From: Rickettsiales bacterium
GTDB taxonomy: Bacteria; Pseudomonadota; Alphaproteobacteria; Rickettsiales; UBA1997
Reading direction: 5' to 3'
Assembly: GCA_009693885.1 (NCBI GenBank)
Contig: SHWK01000001.1
Location: forward strand, 1 to 34,968
DNA length: 34,968 nucleotides
The notes below the pieces were generated by a model. That model was given only the letters and a program-made list of their open reading frames with translations. It was not told where the DNA came from and made no database searches. This document shows positions 30,732 to 34,968 of the stretch, one piece after another; position 1 is the stretch's first letter, and the number at the start of each line of letters is the position of its first letter. Both the position numbers and the translations under genes were made by a program.

Positions 30732-32201
30732 ATGATCAACAGTTTTCCTATTTTATCGTTAATTACTTTTTTGCCAATTGCAGCCGCGATTTTATTGCTG
30801 CCATTAAAAAGCAAAAATTATAAAAATTTTTATTATTTTGGACTTTTAATTAGCTTAGTTACTTTTGTATTATCAATTAAGTTACTCTTTTCTTTTGATA
30901 AATCCAGCGCTGATTTTCAATTCGTAGAAATCTTTAGAATCCTAGAAGGTAAAGCCTTCCAATACCATATGGGAATCGATGGAATTTCAATTTTATTGAT
31001 TATTCTTACCACTTTTTTAATACCTATTTGTTTAGCAATTAGCATTAATTCTATAACCAATCGCGTTAAAGAATATGTGATCTGCTTCTTGCTGCTAGAA
31101 GGCTTCACCATTGGTTCGTTTTGTGCAATAGATCTATTATTATTCTATGTTTTATTCGAAGCGATGTTGATCCCAATGTTTTTAATAATTGGCATTTGGG
31201 GCGGCCAGCAAAGGATCTACGCCTCTTACAAATTTTTTCTTTATACACTTTTTGGATCAGTTTTATTTTTGGTTGCCATTATCTATATATATGTAACAAC
31301 TGGCTCAACCGATATTAATGTTCTCAAAGATCTATTGCCGCAGCTTGTTTTAGAGCATCAAAAATGGCTCTGGTTGGCTTTCTTTGTATCTTTTGCCATC
31401 AAAGTGCCAATGTTTCCATTTCACACTTGGCTTCCCGATGCCCATGTGCAGGCTCCTACCGCTGGTTCAGTAATTTTAGCGGGGATTTTAATCAAGATTG
31501 GAGCCTACGCAATGCTGCGTTTCTCTTTGCCATTTTTTCCGCAAGCATCTGAATATTTTGCTAATTTAGTTTTTGCTTTAAGTATTATTGCTATAATTTA
31601 TGCATCTTTGGTTGCCTTGATGCAAGAAGATATGAAGAAGATGATTGCCTACTCTTCCGTGGCTCACATGGGTTTTGTAACAATGGGGATTTTCAGTTTT
31701 ACTCGCCAAGGAATCGATGGCGCAGTTATGCAAATGATTAGTCACGGCTTGGTTTCTGCGGCATTATTCATGTGCGTTGGTGTAATTTACGAACGCCTGC
31801 ACACCAAGCAAATAGGCGATCTAGGTGGCATCGTACAAAAAATGCCCAACTTTGCTTTATTAGCGATGATCTTCACCATGGGTTCAGTTGGGTTGCCAGG
31901 AACCAGCGGTTTCGTTGGTGAATTTTTAGCAATAATCGGAACATTCCAAGCTAACAAAATCGTTGCAATCCTTTCAACCATTGGCGTAGTGCTTGGAGCT
32001 TGTTACATGCTGTGGCTTTACAAACGCGTTTTATTCGGTGAAATCACCAATGCTAAAATCGAAAAATTACATGATTTAAACGCGATAGAATTAATTTCAC
32101 TAAGTGCCATCGCCTTACTTGTAGTATTGTTCGGTATCATGCCAAATTTGCTTTTAAGCTATTTTGCACAACCAGTAATTTTGTTAGTTGCTTTGTTTTA
32201 A
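30732..32201 (+). CDS. nuoM: NADH-quinone oxidoreductase subunit M (NuoM)
   Basis: NuoM is an antiporter-like proton-translocating subunit of respiratory complex I in the inner membrane. At 489 aa with about 14 helices its length is normal. Visible signatures are YHMGIDGISILLIILT (about 78-93), LLFYVLFEAMLIPMFLIIGIWGG (about 136-158) with the key Glu, and the MFPFHTWLPDAHVQAPTAGSVILAG segment (about 226-250) with functional Lys/His. EDMKKMIAYSSVAHMGFV follows around 299-316. It starts the plus-strand run after the zapE divergence. nuoL, usually just upstream, is missing. nuoN follows 45 nt later. Confidence 0.97.
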   Translation: MINSFPILSLITFLPIAAAILLLPLKSKNYKNFYYFGLLISLVTFVLSIKLLFSFDKSSADFQFVEIFRILEGKAFQYHMGIDGISILLIILTTFLIPICLAISINSITNRVKEYVICFLLLEGFTIGSFCAIDLLLFYVLFEAMLIPMFLIIGIWGGQQRIYASYKFFLYTLFGSVLFLVAIIYIYVTTGSTDINVLKDLLPQLVLEHQKWLWLAFFVSFAIKVPMFPFHTWLPDAHVQAPTAGSVILAGILIKIGAYAMLRFSLPFFPQASEYFANLVFALSIIAIIYASLVALMQEDMKKMIAYSSVAHMGFVTMGIFSFTRQGIDGAVMQMISHGLVSAALFMCVGVIYERLHTKQIGDLGGIVQKMPNFALLAMIFTMGSVGLPGTSGFVGEFLAIIGTFQANKIVAILSTIGVVLGACYMLWLYKRVLFGEITNAKIEKLHDLNAIELISLSAIALLVVLFGIMPNLLLSYFAQPVILLVALF

Positions 32202-32246
32202 CTTATAAATTTTTTTAAATAAAATTTTAACCAACATTAAACAGCC

Positions 32247-33716
32247 ATGTTTTTACCAGCACTATATCCAGAATTAGCTCTATTTTGTGGCGCATTAATC
32301 ATCTTGATGAGTGATGTTTTTTTTGCTAAAAACAAGCCAGAATTTTTTCGCGCTTCTTACTTAATAGCACTACTTTCATGCCTAGCCTCCCTATATTTTA
32401 CAGCACATAATACATTTATCGTGGGATCTTTTTTTCATGGCATGTTTTTTATTAATTCATTCACTTGTTTTATAAAATTTGTTACGGTTATTTTATTAAT
32501 TTTTGTAATTATTTTGTCATTAGGATTTCTCGCTAAAGAAAAAGAAATCAGCGCTGAATTTCTTGCTTTATTAATGATATCAACTTGCGGTGGAATGTTC
32601 TTAATTTCTGCTAATGATTTTTTAACATTCTATTTAAGCTTAGAGCTACAAGCATTGCCGCTATATTTATTAGCATCAATGAACCGCAAATCTGGCAAAT
32701 CTTCAGAGAGTGGAATGAAATATTTTATTCTTGGATCAGTAGCTTCTGGTCTACTACTTCTAGGAATTTCATTATTTTATGGATTTTCAGGAACAACAAA
32801 TTTTGATGTAGCAACCTATCTTTACAGCGCTAATCCAGTGCCTCCAGCAGTTATTCTAGGGTTCTTACTAATCATTATTGCAATGTTTTTCAAAATATCT
32901 GCCGCACCTTTTCATATGTGGACACCCGATGTTTATGAAGGCTCCAACACAATCGTTACAACTTTTTTTGCTACTGTCACAAAATTTATTGCAACCATGG
33001 TTTTATTGCGCTTATTTCTTGATTTATCACCAAGTTGGCTCGGGATGGAAAAGGTCTTAATCCTTGTAGCCATCACTTCAATGGCCGTTGGAAGTTTTGG
33101 CGCGATCAAACAAAATAACATCAAGCGTCTATTAGCTTATAGCTCGATTGGCCATGTCGGCTTTGTAGTTTTTGCCCTTTCGGCTCTAAGCCCCGATGGC
33201 ATCAAAGCTTGCGTTATTTATATGCTAATTTACGCAGTTCTATCCCTTGGAAATTTCGGATTTTTAAATTTAATTCTCGGATTAAAAAATAGCACTCAGG
33301 CTTCTGGCGCTTGCGATGAATCTGATAATAAAATTTTTAATATTTCTTCTTTTTCTGGTCTAGCTAAAACCAATCCATTGATGGCAGCTTTTCTAACAAT
33401 TCTGATGTTTTCAACTGCAGGAATTCCACCACTGGCAGGGTTTTTCTCAAAATTTTATGTTATCGCCGCTACCGTAAAATCAGGCTATTACATCACTTCA
33501 ATTATCGCCGTTTTATTTAGCGTAATTAGCGCTTTCTACTATTTGCGATTAGTAAAAGTTATGTATTTTGATGATGTCAAAGAAGATCAACAGCTAGTAT
33601 TTATCGATAGATTTAATCCAAAGCTCGTTATTGCCTTTGTTATAGCTTTTAACTTGATCTTTCTTGCCTTTATGAAGCCTTTGATTACAACGGTAGAATC
33701 TATGTTAGGATTTTAA
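32247..33716 (+). CDS. nuoN: NADH-quinone oxidoreductase subunit N (NuoN)
   Basis: NuoN is the third antiporter-like subunit of complex I. This 489-aa protein has about 14 helices. It carries DFLTFYLSLELQALPLYLLASMNR (about 123-146), the FKISAAPFHMWTPDVYEGSNTIVTTFF block (about 214-240) and the IKQNNIKRLLAYSSIGHVGF block (about 288-307), all diagnostic for NuoN. The later FSTAGIPPLAGFFSKFYV (about 388-405) is also conserved. It ends the nuoMN pair; birA, which often follows nuoN in alphaproteobacteria, is absent. The 48-nt gap to the convergent CCA gene shows no clear strong terminator. Confidence 0.97.
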   Translation: MFLPALYPELALFCGALIILMSDVFFAKNKPEFFRASYLIALLSCLASLYFTAHNTFIVGSFFHGMFFINSFTCFIKFVTVILLIFVIILSLGFLAKEKEISAEFLALLMISTCGGMFLISANDFLTFYLSLELQALPLYLLASMNRKSGKSSESGMKYFILGSVASGLLLLGISLFYGFSGTTNFDVATYLYSANPVPPAVILGFLLIIIAMFFKISAAPFHMWTPDVYEGSNTIVTTFFATVTKFIATMVLLRLFLDLSPSWLGMEKVLILVAITSMAVGSFGAIKQNNIKRLLAYSSIGHVGFVVFALSALSPDGIKACVIYMLIYAVLSLGNFGFLNLILGLKNSTQASGACDESDNKIFNISSFSGLAKTNPLMAAFLTILMFSTAGIPPLAGFFSKFYVIAATVKSGYYITSIIAVLFSVISAFYYLRLVKVMYFDDVKEDQQLVFIDRFNPKLVIAFVIAFNLIFLAFMKPLITTVESMLGF

Positions 33717-33764
33717 GGATAAATTAATATCTCCTCACCTTCTTTTGATATGTTTTTTCTTTAC

Positions 33765-34968
33765 TTATTTCAATAGATCATCACGCTGCAGCTTAAAATC
33801 GCTCTCTATCCATCTTTTTTTTGCTTGCAGCAAAGCCTTGCCGATATCTTTTCCCAAGATCCCGCGCTCTATAAAATCATCGCCATTAATAGGAAAATTC
33901 GGTAGAGAAAAATCATCAATAATTTTTAATAATTTTTGCGCCTCATTTTTTGCAAAAGAATTTTGTGATAAGTTTAGCAAATAAACATCGCGCACAAAAT
34001 CTTTTTCTTCAAAAACTAATAAGCTGCGCAACGCTTGGTAATCAAGGACCGGTGTGGTTTGATAAGTTTTGATAAGAAATCTAAAATATTCTTTTTCGTG
34101 ATTTGAAAAATTTAAGCGCAACAGAATTTCTTCTAGATCAATATTGCGATCAAGCACTAATGCCGCAAACTTAATATGACTAGAAAGCTTGATTTTAAAG
34201 GATTCTTCAAGCTCTAATAATTTTTGTAAATTAACAATTTGTAACTTAGCAGAAAATATTTGAGCTGCAATTCCACAATTTTCTAACGCCTCAAAAATCC
34301 ATATTATTTTTTTATTTTCAGCCGCTATAAAAGTTTTAAAAATTTCATTTCTGATGCGATCTGATGATAATGATTTAATACCATTTTTATTAGCAATACA
34401 GGCTTGCAAACCCTTATCATCAAGCTCTAACGCATATCTACAGCTAAAGCGAAAAAAGCGCAGAATACGCAAAAAATCTTCCTCGATTCTTTGTGAGGCA
34501 TCTCCAATAAATCGTACCTTGCCAGATTTTAAATCAGAGTTTCCATCAAAATAATCATACACCACACCTTCGCTATCAAGATAAAGTGCGTTCATTGTAA
34601 AATCACGACGCGCAGCATCAAAAAAATAATCATCAATAAATTCTGGTTCACAATGACGACCGTCATGCTCATTATCCTTACGCAGAGTAGTGATCTCAAA
34701 ATGTTTATGATTAATAACGGCGGTGATGGTGCCAAATTTTATTCCAGTAGGAACGGCATGAATATTATTTTCTGCTAAAATTTCCATTGTTTCTTGCGGC
34801 AAAAATTTAGTAGCAAAATCAAAATCTTTCGCTTCAAAACCTAAAAGCATATCTCTTACACAGCCGCCAACCAAGCGGATTTCATCACCATTGAGCTTTT
34901 TATTTTTTAAAAAAACTGCAAAAATTTGCTCAACTTCACGAGGAAGATTTTTAATTAAATCTGGATTA
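33765..34968 (-). CDS. cca: CCA tRNA nucleotidyltransferase / poly(A) polymerase family (5' end outside window)
   Basis: This class II nucleotidyltransferase adds or repairs the CCA end of tRNAs, or adds poly(A) to RNA. The reading frame stays open to the window edge, so the N-terminus is missing. An internal TTG start at 34874 would cut the conserved block, and upstream sequence LNGDEIRLVGGCVRDMLLG in the same frame shows the gene begins earlier. Motifs seen are VGGCVRDMLLG, EAKDFDFAT with the catalytic Asp pair, RRDFTMNALY, and RIEEDFLRILRFFRFSCRY. The C-terminal helical domain follows. CCA-adding activity is favoured over poly(A) polymerase because the protein is compact, but sequence alone cannot decide. 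Confidence 0.9.
   Translation of the reverse strand, partial: NPDLIKNLPREVEQIFAVFLKNKKLNGDEIRLVGGCVRDMLLGFEAKDFDFATKFLPQETMEILAENNIHAVPTGIKFGTITAVINHKHFEITTLRKDNEHDGRHCEPEFIDDYFFDAARRDFTMNALYLDSEGVVYDYFDGNSDLKSGKVRFIGDASQRIEEDFLRILRFFRFSCRYALELDDKGLQACIANKNGIKSLSSDRIRNEIFKTFIAAENKKIIWIFEALENCGIAAQIFSAKLQIVNLQKLLELEESFKIKLSSHIKFAALVLDRNIDLEEILLRLNFSNHEKEYFRFLIKTYQTTPVLDYQALRSLLVFEEKDFVRDVYLLNLSQNSFAKNEAQKLLKIIDDFSLPNFPINGDDFIERGILGKDIGKALLQAKKRWIESDFKLQRDDLLK

Noticed and set aside
1..34968. CRISPR array, insertion sequence, prophage or rickettsial palindromic element
   Set aside because: No regularly spaced direct repeats, transposase or integrase genes, or in-frame palindromic insertions were seen on reading both strands.

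Overview
This window comes from an AT-rich bacterial chromosome (roughly one third G+C by eye) of alphaproteobacterial character. The evidence is the rpsB-tsf-pyrH order, a cbb3-type terminal oxidase, an alphaproteobacterial-type MlaA/MlaC pair, an AFG1-like ZapE, nuoM-nuoN detached from nuoL, and small LSSC/ISSC lipoproteins. Together with tight gene packing and frequent 1-4 nt start/stop overlaps, this suggests a Rickettsiales-like (perhaps Midichloriaceae/Deianiraea-type) or similarly streamlined lineage. Genes for prephenate dehydrogenase, ArgC, BioC, ThiL and IspG argue against the most reduced obligate parasites. The lineage is an inference; no ribosomal RNA is present.

Layout. 1-2691 (minus): tRNA-Lys(UUU), an unrecognised Ser/Thr-rich protein and leucyl aminopeptidase PepA. 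2756-5829 (plus): a TauE/SafE-like membrane protein and ccoN-ccoO-ccoQ, with no ccoP; a decayed copy of the ccoQ tail follows. 5861-7469 (minus): a small membrane protein and Kbl. 7598-9554 (plus): the most interesting locus, a compact bufferin-type RiPP cluster. It has a Cys-rich precursor with a lipobox, a DUF692 multinuclear iron oxidase (MNIO) and a DUF2063 partner, likely for copper or other metal handling. 9567-14199 (plus): ThiL, an RDD membrane protein and a 999-aa AsmA/YhdP-like protein.

14214-17040 (minus): an envelope quality-control operon of a 55-aa lipoprotein, an unknown protein, CtpA and a SurA-like chaperone, all tightly coupled. 17109-21876 (plus): TyrA, IspG, BioC-like methyltransferase, a TPR-like protein, MlaA and MlaC, closed by a probable bidirectional terminator. 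21901-29562 (minus): MnmE, ArgC, an orphan AlgX/AlgJ-like protein, YebC, PyrH, Tsf, RpsB with a structured leader and a good promoter, and a DUF6111-like membrane protein. 29566-30648 (minus): ZapE. 30732-33716 (plus): NuoM and NuoN. 33765-34968 (minus): a CCA-adding/poly(A) polymerase-family enzyme cut by the window edge.

Functionally, the window combines aerobic respiration (complex I antiporter subunits, microaerobic cbb3 oxidase), envelope maintenance (AsmA, Mla, SurA, CtpA, AlgX-like), translation (S2, EF-Ts, MnmE, CCA enzyme, tRNA-Lys) and scattered biosynthesis. The copper-requiring oxidase lies about 2 kb from the putative metal-binding RiPP cluster, which is a plausible but unproven physiological link. 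No stretch over 300 bases lacks a gene. The longest gaps are the rpsB leader/promoter (about 180 bp) and the kbl/bufA divergent region (128 bp).
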